A stretch of DNA of 64,000 nucleotides from Cloacibacillus sp. An23 (GCF_002159945.1 NZ_NFJQ01000006.1:149007-213006); one strand, 5' to 3'; counted from the first letter of the stretch, positions 53,304 through 63,710 are shown. Program-made: numbers and translations. The notes: generated by a model from the letters alone, not told the origin.

Positions 53304-54419
53304 CTAATTCACCCTCACTATTTGTTTATACAACATTCTAAATGCATTATGAGATATGCCAACAGGATTATTTTTTAATCTAACAGGATTTACTGATTGC
53401 GATAGAGCCTCTATTTCCATCTCATCTCCATGCGGATATGTTATATTGAGCGATGATAAAAGTTCTTCAAACCATTCAACTGCCTGTTCTGCAGAATCGC
53501 AATCTAAAGATGATGCAATGTCATTGAATATAGATCTGAGATACTCCACACCTCTTGGATCTACAGTATTAGTTTTATTCACTAACATATAACGCCATAC
53601 TTTAGGCAGACATATTGCAACAGCATGCCCATGGGGAATATTATAAATCGACGTTAATTTATAGCTCATTGCATGTGGAGCCGTAGTCTGCGTGATGTTG
53701 ATAGCACGCCCGGCATAATTTGACGCCGACATTATTTGTCCGGCTGCATGTCCATACTCATTCCCGCCGTCAATATATGCTTTCATATTTCTAAATATCA
53801 GCTCTACAGCGATGCGGGAATATTCCTTGCTTTCTTCAGTTGAATTGACAGACCACCATGATTCTATCCCCTGGCACAGTGCGTCCAACATGGTGCATTT
53901 CTTCTGATAAACAGGTAACGTTTTCAAAAACCTTGCATCAAGTAAAGCTATATTTGGCAGGATACTATCGTGTGTTATTGACTGTTTTTCTCCATTGTAA
54001 TAAATCACCGCAAACCGTGTAGACTCGCTGCCAGTACCTGCTGTCGTAGGAATCGCTATCAGAGGAAGATCGTTTTCTTTATATTCTTGCTGGATATAAT
54101 TTTTCGTATTATCCATTTTACAGAACAGCTTTATGCATTTCGCCACATCAATAGCGCTGCCTCCGCCGACAGCTATGAGCGAATCAAATCCTCCGTTATT
54201 AAATACTTCCACCGCATGACAAACATCCTCATATAACGGATTTGAGGTATAACCTCTAAAATACGCAAATGGAATGTTTGCATCAGAGAATATTTTATCA
54301 AGCTCATGCTCATCTGCGACATGTCCGCATATAAGTAACGGCCTTGCAGCGCCAATATCCTCTAAGATAGATGGGATTTGTGCCCTAATATCTGTACCGT
54401 TAAGTATCCTCTGTTTCAC
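53304..54419 (-). CDS. Iron-dependent alcohol dehydrogenase, phosphonoacetaldehyde reductase
   Basis: A 371-residue Fe-ADH (GGGSAIDVAKC, PTTAGTGSEST, metal ligands in TMLDALCQGIESWW and SYKLTSIYNIPHGHAVA). It begins at GTG 54419 after GGAGGAG, part of which lies in the end of the PEP-mutase gene. Between PEP mutase and Ppd its likely task is reduction of phosphonoacetaldehyde to 2-hydroxyethylphosphonate, as PhpC and relatives do. No aminotransferase is seen here, so 2-aminoethylphosphonate is a less likely product. Confidence 0.88.
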   Translation of the reverse strand: MKQRILNGTDIRAQIPSILEDIGAARPLLICGHVADEHELDKIFSDANIPFAYFRGYTSNPLYEDVCHAVEVFNNGGFDSLIAVGGGSAIDVAKCIKLFCKMDNTKNYIQQEYKENDLPLIAIPTTAGTGSESTRFAVIYYNGEKQSITHDSILPNIALLDARFLKTLPVYQKKCTMLDALCQGIESWWSVNSTEESKEYSRIAVELIFRNMKAYIDGGNEYGHAAGQIMSASNYAGRAINITQTTAPHAMSYKLTSIYNIPHGHAVAICLPKVWRYMLVNKTNTVDPRGVEYLRSIFNDIASSLDCDSAEQAVEWFEELLSSLNITYPHGDEMEIEALSQSVNPVRLKNNPVGISHNAFRMLYKQIVRVN

Positions 54420-54422
54420 AGT

Positions 54423-56432
54423 CTACTCCTCCGGTATAAGCGTCAATATTTCTTTAATCGGCATACACATATCGTCGGCTTCTTTAGCCCTGTGGTTAGC
54501 AAGTATAGTTTGGGCGACTTTTTGCATTGCAGGGAAACCGCTTCTTGTCAGCTGATTAGCGTATATTACTATATTGGCTCCGCGTTCCGCAAATTCATCT
54601 TCCGTCACCGTATTATACGAAGTCGGTACTACGACAACAGGGGTAATTGAATCCGAAGCACGGAACTTTTGTAAGAATTCAAAGACTTCGGCAGGATCTT
54701 TTTTACGGCTGTGGATCATAATTGCATCGGCTCCGGCAGAAGCAAACGCATGAGCGCGAGTTAATGCGTCGTCCATTCCGCGTTCCAGAATAAGACTCTC
54801 TATGCGAGCAATTATCATAAAATCTTTTGTCTTCTGAGCCCTTTTACCGGCCGCTATTTTCTCAGAAAAATGCTCTATGCTGTCTTGCGTCTGCTCCACT
54901 TCAGTTCCGAAGAGCGAATTCTTCTTCAATCCGGTTTTATCTTCTATTATTACAGCTGAGACTCCCATTCTTTCCAGAGTCCTTACGTTATATACAAAAT
55001 GCTCTATAAGTCCGCCGGTATCTCCATCTAGAATAATGGGCTTAGTAGTAACCTCCATAATATCATCTATCGTCCGCAGACGGCTTGACATGTCTACAAG
55101 TTCAATATCCGGCTTGCCTTTTGCAGTAGAATCACAAAGGGACGAAACCCACATTCCATCAAACTGATATGATTTACCGTCCTGATAGACCACAGTTTTC
55201 TCTGCTATCAATCCTGTAATGCCGCTGTGTGCTTCGATGATACGGACTAATGGCTTAATCGCTAAAAGTCTGCGAAGACGCGCTCGGCGCATATCTGGCA
55301 GAGCTAGCTGGTTGCTGAAATCCCGTTCTATTTCTGCATAACGTTTATCTTGAGAGTATGGAAATTCCACTAACCTTCCGCCGTATTCTGCAAGTATAGA
55401 AACGACTTCGTCACGTATAGGTTTTTGAAAGCCTTGCCTCCAGTCGTCACCATGAACTACGTAAGCTGGCCTTAGTGTCTTTAAGATATCGGCGTAACTG
55501 AGTGCTTTTTGCTCTACAACTTTATAAACGCCAGCAATATTTTCGAACAGAGCTTTGCGTTCTTCAAATGGCACCAGCGGGAAACGTTTGTAGCTTGCGA
55601 CAGCTTCGTCAGATAGCACACCGACGATAAGCCTTCCAAGCCGCTGGGCCTTGCGTATTATTGATATATGCCCGCTATGAATCATATCGGTCGAAAAGCA
55701 CATATACACAGTACGATTCTCAACGTCATGAAGCCTTGAAGAAACTACGGCAAGATCTTCCGGCGTATCTATTTCAGCACATAAGGCATCTCGGAAATCA
55801 ACCGGTTTAATATGGCACTCAGCAGAGACGGCATTCAAAGCATTCTCTGCATAGCATTGAGTTTGCCCGTTCTCACAGAAACGCTCTATCTCATCAAGCC
55901 ACTTTATCCAATCTTTATGCAAAAGCTTATATAAAGGCTGCGCTGTCACGGCTGAATCGAAAAATTCAACCCCCACCTTCATAATACGCCCATCGCTGAT
56001 TACCGCCTTGAAATCTTTTTCCGGAAGTTCAAGACAAGATGAGACCGCCATACAACTGTCCTGAGAGTCTAGAACCATATCCAGCACATGATTTTCAAAA
56101 ACTAGGTCGCCATGCATAAGAAGTATATCGTCGTCTTTGAGATAACTTCTCGCGCAATAAATGGAATAAATATAGTTGGTTTTAGCATAATCTGGGTTGT
56201 TGATGAAGCTGATCCGCAGCGGTAGGTCAAGAGAACGGCAATATTCCATAAGAACATCGCTGTACGGCCCCGTAGTCATAACGACATCCGTTATACCAAT
56301 CTCAGCCAGTTGTTTCAATTGACGGCTGAGAATAGTCTCGGTATGTGAAATCTCCGTCATACATTTAGGCTGCTCGCTCGTGAGTATTCCCATGCGCTTA
56401 CCTATTCCGGAATTCAATATCAACGCTTTCAT
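54423..56432 (-). CDS. Three-domain fusion: nucleotidyltransferase, cytidylyltransferase-like and phosphoenolpyruvate mutase
   Basis: A 669-residue protein with three complete modules. Residues 1-235: MobA/GlmU-type NTP transferase (ILNSGIGKRMG, MHGDL). Residues 240-370: TagD/ECT-like cytidylyltransferase with HSGH at 252-255. Residues 390-669: PEP mutase with DGDTGG and EDKTGLKKNSLFG (497-509), the signature that separates mutase from isocitrate-lyase relatives. PEP mutase makes the C-P bond. PntC-type nucleotidyltransferases activate phosphonates as CMP esters for transfer to glycans or lipids, which is the likely role of domain 1. The role of domain 2 is less clear. Start ATG after AAGGAG. 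Confidence 0.9.
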   Translation of the reverse strand: MKALILNSGIGKRMGILTSEQPKCMTEISHTETILSRQLKQLAEIGITDVVMTTGPYSDVLMEYCRSLDLPLRISFINNPDYAKTNYIYSIYCARSYLKDDDILLMHGDLVFENHVLDMVLDSQDSCMAVSSCLELPEKDFKAVISDGRIMKVGVEFFDSAVTAQPLYKLLHKDWIKWLDEIERFCENGQTQCYAENALNAVSAECHIKPVDFRDALCAEIDTPEDLAVVSSRLHDVENRTVYMCFSTDMIHSGHISIIRKAQRLGRLIVGVLSDEAVASYKRFPLVPFEERKALFENIAGVYKVVEQKALSYADILKTLRPAYVVHGDDWRQGFQKPIRDEVVSILAEYGGRLVEFPYSQDKRYAEIERDFSNQLALPDMRRARLRRLLAIKPLVRIIEAHSGITGLIAEKTVVYQDGKSYQFDGMWVSSLCDSTAKGKPDIELVDMSSRLRTIDDIMEVTTKPIILDGDTGGLIEHFVYNVRTLERMGVSAVIIEDKTGLKKNSLFGTEVEQTQDSIEHFSEKIAAGKRAQKTKDFMIIARIESLILERGMDDALTRAHAFASAGADAIMIHSRKKDPAEVFEFLQKFRASDSITPVVVVPTSYNTVTEDEFAERGANIVIYANQLTRSGFPAMQKVAQTILANHRAKEADDMCMPIKEILTLIPEE

Positions 56433-56485
56433 TATATCTGCTCCTTGTCATTTTATTTTTTACGTTATTACGATCGGCGAACCAA

Positions 56486-57901
56486 TCAACGCGATACACG
56501 AAGTTTCAATATCACCGACATTACTTTTTTTCTAAATATGCATAATGCAATGCATAAAGCTGCTATCAGTGCATATCGCATAAAATCGTTGTAATAAAGA
56601 AAACTGGAGAGTAAGGAGACACATAGGACACATATACCTAACATCAGCAAAAAACGCATATTGTAAATACTTATGCCGGTCACTTTTCTCATAGCATAAT
56701 AGTCAAGAACAGACTGAAGAATAAAGCAGGCTAACGTAGTATAACCGGCAGCGAAATAGCCATACTGAGGTATCAGTATATAGTTCAGCCAAATATTTAA
56801 AACAGCCGATGTAACGCTGGCATACATGACATATTTAGGCCGTTTATAATAATAAATTACGTTAGCAAAAATAAAGTACATCGACATAAAGAAAACTCCG
56901 CCGACTATTGGAGGAATTATATAAACGCATTCAGCATAACTAGATGGAGCCATTATCATAAGCATTTCTGGGGCGAACAATATCAAGATGCCGCATGCTA
57001 TGCTGTAAAGAAGCACTATTGCATTTGTTGTGGAGGCTAATGAAACAAAGTCCCTATTTCTGCATTTTTCATATGTATATGGAATCAAAGAGGAATTTAT
57101 TGAACTCCATACGATCGTCACAGCCAGCCCTATAGTATATGCAAGACTGTACTTAGCAGCAGCTGCATTCCCAACAAGAGAAGCAATAATTATACGGTTT
57201 GAGTTATTCAGTATATGCCCAGAAAGATAGTGCGGTATAAGGGGAAGATTAAACAGCAACGCACCTTTCCAGTAGTTAATATTAAGATGCCATTTTGCTT
57301 TAAACGCAATATAAACATAGAAAAAGCAATATACTATAATAAAGATACTGAATCCGCCAAATAAGCGTGCATATACTCCGTGCCCAGGCCAATACTGTAT
57401 GAGCGCAATTGCAGAAACAGAAGACAATATCGCCGACATGATAACTATTACAGACATAGCCTTATACTTATACTCAAATCTTTGACGGGACATCCAGAAA
57501 TTAAAGGCAGGCTGTGTGAGGAATATAAAAAACATTAAGCTTAGCAGTGGTATATCTATTCCAAGAACTGGTTGGATATAAGGATACGTTAAGAATAAAA
57601 TAATCCCACATACTAGAGTAATAACGTTCGACAAAATGAGCATGGAAAATGAGTAGACATCTCTATCTTGCTCATAATCTATCATGCCGTTATTAAAGAC
57701 ACCATACGATAAACAAAACATGGCTACTATACCGAGCATACTTTGCCAAGATAGGAACACGGAAACTTGTCCATATTCGTCCTGAGAAAGCATACGCGTG
57801 TAAATAGGGCTTGTGATAAATATCAAACTCTTTTCTATTACACGCATTATAAGAAATGCAAAAGAAGCAATGACTGCCTTAGGAAGGCCAAAGCGTAACA
57901 T
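56486..57901 (-). CDS. Oligosaccharide flippase, Wzx-like
   Basis: A 471-residue membrane protein of the MOP superfamily with about 14 hydrophobic segments (AFLIMRVIEKSLIFITSPIYTRMLSQDEYGQVSVFLSW at the N-terminus is typical of Wzx/RfbX). ATG 57901 is preferred because AAAGG stands seven bases before it; upstream in-frame ATGs lie within the preceding gene's end without a signal. It would carry the lipid-linked glycan unit across the inner membrane. Confidence 0.88.
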   Translation of the reverse strand: MLRFGLPKAVIASFAFLIMRVIEKSLIFITSPIYTRMLSQDEYGQVSVFLSWQSMLGIVAMFCLSYGVFNNGMIDYEQDRDVYSFSMLILSNVITLVCGIILFLTYPYIQPVLGIDIPLLSLMFFIFLTQPAFNFWMSRQRFEYKYKAMSVIVIMSAILSSVSAIALIQYWPGHGVYARLFGGFSIFIIVYCFFYVYIAFKAKWHLNINYWKGALLFNLPLIPHYLSGHILNNSNRIIIASLVGNAAAAKYSLAYTIGLAVTIVWSSINSSLIPYTYEKCRNRDFVSLASTTNAIVLLYSIACGILILFAPEMLMIMAPSSYAECVYIIPPIVGGVFFMSMYFIFANVIYYYKRPKYVMYASVTSAVLNIWLNYILIPQYGYFAAGYTTLACFILQSVLDYYAMRKVTGISIYNMRFLLMLGICVLCVSLLSSFLYYNDFMRYALIAALCIALCIFRKKVMSVILKLRVSR

Positions 57902-57921
57902 ACACAGACCTTTCATTGGAA

Positions 57922-58950
57922 CTAAAACGCTTTCCCCCATGTCGTTTTAGAAGCATATTTGTTATATGGATATAGAAATCGCTGAAGCCTCTGTTTTATT
58001 TTTTCTATATCATTTTTATAGTCTTTATATTTTCTAAACAACTGTGTATTGTTTTCTGAGATATTAGGTACAAAATAATGTTTGGGCAATATATGTTGTT
58101 GCGATTTAAGCCCGATAAAAGATTCTATTTTATTTATTGTAGATTCATACTCATATATTAAAGACTCAAAATTGATCAATAAGATATTGGGGGCGTTTAA
58201 ATAATAATAATCATGACGCATACAAGCATAGTAATCAATAAAATCATCAACATTATCAGTTGGCACCCACATACAGTCTGCTATTAATTCTTTCTTGCAT
58301 AAAAAATATAAATCACGTGGATCTTTGTCCACAACAATGGCCTTCGGTGATTCGAAAAAAGCAAAACTCTTTAAAGGATTATCAGCTGAGAACGCCTGAT
58401 TTATAACAAGCATCTTTTTATCATCATATCCTAAAATAGCTAAAATTGATGTCACATATTTTCTGGTTAATTCATCAAAAAATTGTGGACAGCTAGAAAG
58501 ATACATTTGCCGAGTAAAAAACTTCGAAATATATGTATCACAACAGTGATTCAGTATTTTATCTATTGATGGTAATATATGCCATTTAAATATTTTCTCT
58601 ATAGAAGTCGAATTATAGACATCCCATGACCAACATCCTTTCCATTGGACTTGAACTATAGAAGCAATATATTCTTTTGTTAATTCATGTATCTGAGTAG
58701 AAACATTACCATATCTTGATGTTGGACGAAAAGTATAATCTATGAACTGCAGGAAACGTGATATTGCGACATCACATGCCATATAACGTGAAGGAGAAAA
58801 TAAGTGGTATTTTAAATCTTCAAGACCATCTGGTCTATATGCAATACCAAATTCTTCGTAGTCTAACACTTGAACATCGCAATATTCTTTCAGCAAGTCA
58901 ATAACAGCCCCTGACCCCGTATACCCAAAACCGCACACTCCAATAATCAT
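57922..58950 (-). CDS. Sulfotransferase-like P-loop protein 1
   Basis: A 342-residue protein. GVCGFGYTGSGAVIDLL is a PAPS 5'-phosphosulfate-loop-like start, and VVDKDPRDLYFLCKKELI fits the 3'-phosphate-binding block (xxRDPRDxxxS) of sulfotransferases. The second half has INFESLIYEYESTINKIESFIGL, also usual in the family. It may put sulfate on the glycan; transfer of another group is possible because the motifs are divergent. A paralogue lies at 60229. Strongly AT-rich. Confidence 0.7.
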   Translation of the reverse strand: MIIGVCGFGYTGSGAVIDLLKEYCDVQVLDYEEFGIAYRPDGLEDLKYHLFSPSRYMACDVAISRFLQFIDYTFRPTSRYGNVSTQIHELTKEYIASIVQVQWKGCWSWDVYNSTSIEKIFKWHILPSIDKILNHCCDTYISKFFTRQMYLSSCPQFFDELTRKYVTSILAILGYDDKKMLVINQAFSADNPLKSFAFFESPKAIVVDKDPRDLYFLCKKELIADCMWVPTDNVDDFIDYYACMRHDYYYLNAPNILLINFESLIYEYESTINKIESFIGLKSQQHILPKHYFVPNISENNTQLFRKYKDYKNDIEKIKQRLQRFLYPYNKYASKTTWGKAF

Positions 58951-59018
58951 TTTGTCTCCTTCTTACCACACAATAAACAATGCGTCACAAACGCGTAACA
59001 TGGCAATTCATCTTATGC

Positions 59019-60200
59019 TTATGCGATATCCATAGTAGTTATTAATAATTTATCTAATTGAGTTTTTATAGTTTCTGGTTTGAAAGAATTTATCCTAAGA
59101 TATCCTTGCATAACGTAGTGTTTATATAATAATTCTGATGATAGTAATTTATTGATTTTTTCAGCCATATCATAAGGATCTTTGATTTTACATAATAAGC
59201 CAAACTCATCGTTACCTAAGATTTCCCTAGGCCCGACTTTAGAATCTGTTGCTACGACAGGCTTACCATAGGCCATTGCTTCTATCATCACAGTTGGCAA
59301 CCCTTCACCAGCTACACTCGCGTGTACAAGCATATGAGAAGCTGCATAATAATCTTGAACATCCCTCTGGGCACCAGCAAAGACAATCTTAGATGCTATT
59401 CCTTGATGCTGTGCATATGTCTTCATTGTGTCTTCAGATTCACCGTTCCCAACGAACACGACATTAATATCTCTTTGGTATTGCTCATTTAATATTTTTA
59501 TAGCATCGATAACTGTGCGATGGTCTTTGTGTGGATAAGAAAACCTCGCTACCATCAAGATAAAATTCCCATATTTTTCTCTTAGTTCTAAAACTTTTTG
59601 TTGATGCACTATGCGCTGAGCTATAAACGTCGGATTGTATAATTTTGTAATATTTAAATGCAGCCATTTATTATAATGGAAAACTTCTTCTTCTCCATCA
59701 GATACCAAAACAACAAGATTTTTGATTTTAGTATATAAATTTAAATACCCTTGTGTCATAATAATATATTTATATAGAGCGCCGTGTAGCCAACAAAGTT
59801 TCTTCTTACTTTTAATAAAATCTTTAGTTATAAACGTTAAATCAGGGAAGTGCCCTGAAAACGCTATCGCAATATCATATTGAACTTTTGAATTTCGATA
59901 AAATGCTCTATAGATAAAATCAAAAATTGATATACAAATGTAACATAGAGGGTAGGCGTATTTTCCCCACCACCATCTCTTCGTACCATAGCTGTACACT
60001 TCAGGGGACATTAGTTGTGTAAACACTATATGATTGACATTACATAGCGACGAGATTTCAACTTCCATCGCGTTCAAACTAGGATTTAAGTTATACACAT
60101 CCACCTCATGTCCCAGTTCCAGCATCAATTTACAATAATCTATGCCGACTCGCTCTATGCCGCCCCAACCTAGTCCATCAAAAACCATAGCTATTTTCAT
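59019..60200 (-). CDS. Glycosyltransferase family 4 protein
   Basis: A 393-residue GT-B enzyme: FDGLGWGGIERVGIDYCKLM at the N-terminus, LMVARFSYPHKDHRTVIDA in the hinge region, and the donor-binding VHASVAGEGLPTVMIEAMAYGKPVVATDSKVGPREIL with E-x7-E. Adds one sugar to the repeat unit on the cytosolic face. ATG after AGGTGAT. Confidence 0.92.
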   Translation of the reverse strand: MKIAMVFDGLGWGGIERVGIDYCKLMLELGHEVDVYNLNPSLNAMEVEISSLCNVNHIVFTQLMSPEVYSYGTKRWWWGKYAYPLCYICISIFDFIYRAFYRNSKVQYDIAIAFSGHFPDLTFITKDFIKSKKKLCWLHGALYKYIIMTQGYLNLYTKIKNLVVLVSDGEEEVFHYNKWLHLNITKLYNPTFIAQRIVHQQKVLELREKYGNFILMVARFSYPHKDHRTVIDAIKILNEQYQRDINVVFVGNGESEDTMKTYAQHQGIASKIVFAGAQRDVQDYYAASHMLVHASVAGEGLPTVMIEAMAYGKPVVATDSKVGPREILGNDEFGLLCKIKDPYDMAEKINKLLSSELLYKHYVMQGYLRINSFKPETIKTQLDKLLITTMDIA

Positions 60201-60228
60201 GTAGAATTATCACCTGCCTTATTCTTCA

Positions 60229-61239
60229 TTAATACCTATAAAGATATTCAGATAGTTCTTTTTCAATATAGGCAATTTCTTGATAATGATTGTGACCTAA
60301 ATCTGTCTTCCAAAGTCTTGTTCCGTTAATGGATATTTCAGGGATAAACATTGTTCGTGGCTTTATATGATGATCGCTTGAATAATCCAAAAACGACATA
60401 ATCTTAAGAGATGTTTCTTGATATTTGTAAATCATATCTTCAAAATACAAAAACATTACAAATCGTTGATCGTAATTTTCTTCCTTTCTATGTGCGCGCG
60501 TATATTTATACCATTTACAAAATAATTCAAGATCTGTAGGCAAAATGGATAAATGCCATTTATATCTAGCTAACAGGTACAAATCTCTTGGGTCCCGTTC
60601 TACAACAAAAACCCTGATATCATTAAAATACCGTATATACCTATTAACGTTTGAAGAAGCCACGATCTGATCGACCATAACATCAGGCTTATGCTTCTCA
60701 TTCACACTAGAAAACAGCTTATCTATATACTTTCTAGTACAATCCAGAAAATATTCTTCAGTAGGACGGCTACAATAGGTAATTTCATTGGGCATCTCAT
60801 TGTAATGCCTTTCTTCATTATTTCTATATAATGTTTTCTGTAATAATTTGCTAATTAATCTTTTTCTGTAATAAAAGAGCAGACCACGTTCTTTTACATC
60901 ATAAGCCCAATATCCCCTGAACCGAAAATCTGTCAGAGCTTCTATATATTCATAAGAAAGTTTTTTCCATTGTCCATGAAAAAAATATTCATACTTTTTT
61001 ATAAACATATTACCAGCGAGAAAATCGACTAATTGTTTATAGCGCTTTAGAGCATAACCAGAATTATGCCTATGATGATTTTCTACTAAGGCAAATTCCA
61101 AATCAGAGATTCCGCCTGGGTCTTGAACAAAACGAAATTCATAATTGGTCAGCGATTTGCAATTATCAAATTCAGACAAAAAGTCGGTAATCGCACTCGA
61201 TCCTGTCGCGTAATATCCAGTTGTTGTGATTATGCGCAT
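60229..61239 (-). CDS. Sulfotransferase-like P-loop protein 2
   Basis: A 336-residue paralogue of the gene at 57922, with TTGYYATGSSAITDFL as the P-loop-like start and VFVVERDPRDLYLLARYKW as the second block. ATG 61239 is chosen over the upstream ATG because GAGGAT precedes it by seven bases. YFEDMIYKYQETSLKIMSFL matches the partner's C-terminal pattern. Likely acts on the same polymer at another position. Confidence 0.68.
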   Translation of the reverse strand: MRIITTTGYYATGSSAITDFLSEFDNCKSLTNYEFRFVQDPGGISDLEFALVENHHRHNSGYALKRYKQLVDFLAGNMFIKKYEYFFHGQWKKLSYEYIEALTDFRFRGYWAYDVKERGLLFYYRKRLISKLLQKTLYRNNEERHYNEMPNEITYCSRPTEEYFLDCTRKYIDKLFSSVNEKHKPDVMVDQIVASSNVNRYIRYFNDIRVFVVERDPRDLYLLARYKWHLSILPTDLELFCKWYKYTRAHRKEENYDQRFVMFLYFEDMIYKYQETSLKIMSFLDYSSDHHIKPRTMFIPEISINGTRLWKTDLGHNHYQEIAYIEKELSEYLYRY

Positions 61240-61266
61240 TTCATTATCCTCATTTCTATTAGACAC

Positions 61267-62697
61267 TTATTTTCTAAATAATGGCGATATTTTCTTTTTG
61301 TGCACATATATACAAGATAAAACGTATACAAAACTATGGATATAGAATCCCATCATAAAAATATACCAGAACAAAGCATTCCATATATAATACGAACAAC
61401 GTCGTGGAAGAGTGATCCACATAAATAAAAGCATAACAACTTTATAAAAACTATATCTATTGTTTTTATTTAATGTTGTATTATATGTTAAATTTTTTAT
61501 AACTATTATACAAATTATAAATATTGCACAAATACCAAACCATCCAAAATTTATATATGCTTCTGCATTTAAAGAAAAACCAATACCAAATGTATATTGT
61601 CCATAATATGTCTTTATCCAATCATCATATATATTCCAATTGGATACCAAACGCTTTATATAGCCACTGAAATCAAGACTAGAGGGAAATATTCCAGCCA
61701 GAATAGATGACAAATATTGCGTTCCTATTAGAAAGGGTTCCGTTCGTGGAACAATATCCATCATCAAAAATAGCGGAAAACAACTAAAACCAAGCTCTGT
61801 TAAAAAAGATATAAATATATTATGTCCAGTTAATAATACCATCCAATCTAATTTATTCCTGAAAATATAAGAAAATCTGATAAAACAAATCAATAATATA
61901 CTTATGACTGGCAAGATGATTTTATTCTTTCGAGATCTCATCGTATATTTAATATATATCAGAACTAGTATCCCGGCAGCACCGGTTGTCCTATCGCCAC
62001 ATAATGCTGTTATAACAAACCAACAAAAGAGAACTATATAAACTAAAGTTCTTATATGACTTGTTGAAGAAAAAATAATAGTTAAAAAACAAAATGCAAC
62101 AAAAAAATATTCCAATAATGGCACAATTGCTGGTAGACTTTGTTCAAATGCTCTAACAGCATAGTACCCTCCAGTCAAACCATAATAAAAGAATTTTATT
62201 AAGAGTATTGGTATGGTAATAATGCCGCTTATTATCGCACCAACAGATACAGCGATAAAGACCATTGAGGCAGGATATCTATCTATGCATGATTGTGGTT
62301 GATATGTTTGCAGTTTATGTTTTCTTACACACCATACTCCTGCAAGCCCAGCAATGATATTACTAAGACAACTGAATAAAACAACTTTTTTTTGCAATAA
62401 TGGGAAAGTATTAATGTAAAATGTATTAAAATTTATATCTAAGGCTAACAATAATAGTTGGCCATTTTGAAAACAATAAAATGACATTAGAAAAATTATA
62501 ATAGGATGAAATATAGTATTAGTTACCCTATATATATGATAAATCTCAAATATAAATATAGCCAATGTGATAAGGACTCCCCAGCGAACAAACATATACG
62601 TATGTAGATATTTCCACAAAATCATTAGTATAAATGAAACTATACAAACTATGTTAGTAATAATGAGCTTATTATAAGAAGTGCAGATCATAAGCAA
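61267..62697 (-). CDS. O-antigen/oligosaccharide repeat-unit polymerase, Wzy-like
   Basis: A 476-residue membrane protein with about 11-12 hydrophobic segments and a large periplasmic loop before the end (around GTQYLSSILAGIFPSSLDFSG). CGDRTTGAAGILVLIYIKY and the overall layout fit Wzy polymerases of the oligosaccharide repeat unit polymerase family. Sequence is poorly conserved in this group, so the call rests on topology and context. Overlaps the upstream glycosyltransferase gene by 10 bp. Confidence 0.75.
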   Translation of the reverse strand: MLMICTSYNKLIITNIVCIVSFILMILWKYLHTYMFVRWGVLITLAIFIFEIYHIYRVTNTIFHPIIIFLMSFYCFQNGQLLLLALDINFNTFYINTFPLLQKKVVLFSCLSNIIAGLAGVWCVRKHKLQTYQPQSCIDRYPASMVFIAVSVGAIISGIITIPILLIKFFYYGLTGGYYAVRAFEQSLPAIVPLLEYFFVAFCFLTIIFSSTSHIRTLVYIVLFCWFVITALCGDRTTGAAGILVLIYIKYTMRSRKNKIILPVISILLICFIRFSYIFRNKLDWMVLLTGHNIFISFLTELGFSCFPLFLMMDIVPRTEPFLIGTQYLSSILAGIFPSSLDFSGYIKRLVSNWNIYDDWIKTYYGQYTFGIGFSLNAEAYINFGWFGICAIFIICIIVIKNLTYNTTLNKNNRYSFYKVVMLLFMWITLPRRCSYYIWNALFWYIFMMGFYIHSFVYVLSCIYVHKKKISPLFRK

Positions 62698-63710
62698 TGC
62701 CTTTTACATATATATTTATGATATAACCAAATTATCTCTGTTATTTTAAATAGAAGAACAAAGCGCACAAAAGTACCTTTCCAATAACGCTTGAATGAGC
62801 TTTTTATGATAGCATGTCTATAATATGGACTGCTGATTTGTTTTCTTATATCCAGCGCAATTATTGTATATTTATCATCTCGATTAAACTGTGACACACA
62901 TACATTGAATAAATTATGAACCACATTTCTATATACCTGTGATTGAAAATCGTATTGATTCATATCTATTTGTCGTTCAAAATGCTGGCCTATAATTCGT
63001 GGTCCATTCCAATCAAACGGTTTTTTATTTTTCGTCATCGAAGTCATATTTTGGCGATAATTGTATAAACAATCAGGTAGTATATATAGCGACTGAGCAC
63101 GGTAAATACACGGTTTAACGCAAGCGTGATCTTCTCCTACGCTTACATAGGAATCTACTAATAACTGCTGCTGCTGATAAATCGTCCGGCGAAATGCTTT
63201 CGCCCATAAACTTGGAGCAAAATATACACCTCGCTTACTTTCTATTAACTGCGGATATATCTTTTTCTCTATATCTGTTTGATCATATAATCCTATTTGC
63301 ATGGGTATAGGGCGTTGCACTTTTCTATTGTTATAAATCCAAGTGGCGCCACAACATACTATATCTACTCCATATGTATATATTATCTCTGCAAATTTTT
63401 CTAAATAGTTGTTATCAATCCAATCATCACTATCAACACACACAACATATTTGCCGGTTGCGATTGCAACACCAGCTTGCCTTGCACTGACTAATCCACC
63501 ATTTATTTTGTGTATAACATATATCCTAGAGTCACTTTCTGCATATTTATCACAAATATGCGGGCAATTATCTGGAGAGCCATCGTCTACCAATATAAGT
63601 TCAAAATCTTTAAAGCTCTGTGCTATGATACTTTGCACACATTGCTCTAAATATTTCTCTGTTTTATAGACAGGCACTATTACACTGAACAATGAGGAAT
63701 TCCCGTTCAT
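62688..63710 (-). CDS. Glycosyltransferase family 2 protein
   Basis: A 340-residue GT-A enzyme: FSVIVPVYKTEKYLEQCVQS, LILVDDGSPDNCPHI, INGGLVSARQAGV and CVDSDDWID (DxD). ATG 63710 overlaps the stop of the preceding gene as ATGA, which fixes the start over the GTG nine bases upstream. The C-terminal 100 residues form an accessory helical part. Confidence 0.9.
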   Translation of the reverse strand: MNGNSSLFSVIVPVYKTEKYLEQCVQSIIAQSFKDFELILVDDGSPDNCPHICDKYAESDSRIYVIHKINGGLVSARQAGVAIATGKYVVCVDSDDWIDNNYLEKFAEIIYTYGVDIVCCGATWIYNNRKVQRPIPMQIGLYDQTDIEKKIYPQLIESKRGVYFAPSLWAKAFRRTIYQQQQLLVDSYVSVGEDHACVKPCIYRAQSLYILPDCLYNYRQNMTSMTKNKKPFDWNGPRIIGQHFERQIDMNQYDFQSQVYRNVVHNLFNVCVSQFNRDDKYTIIALDIRKQISSPYYRHAIIKSSFKRYWKGTFVRFVLLFKITEIIWLYHKYICKRHCL

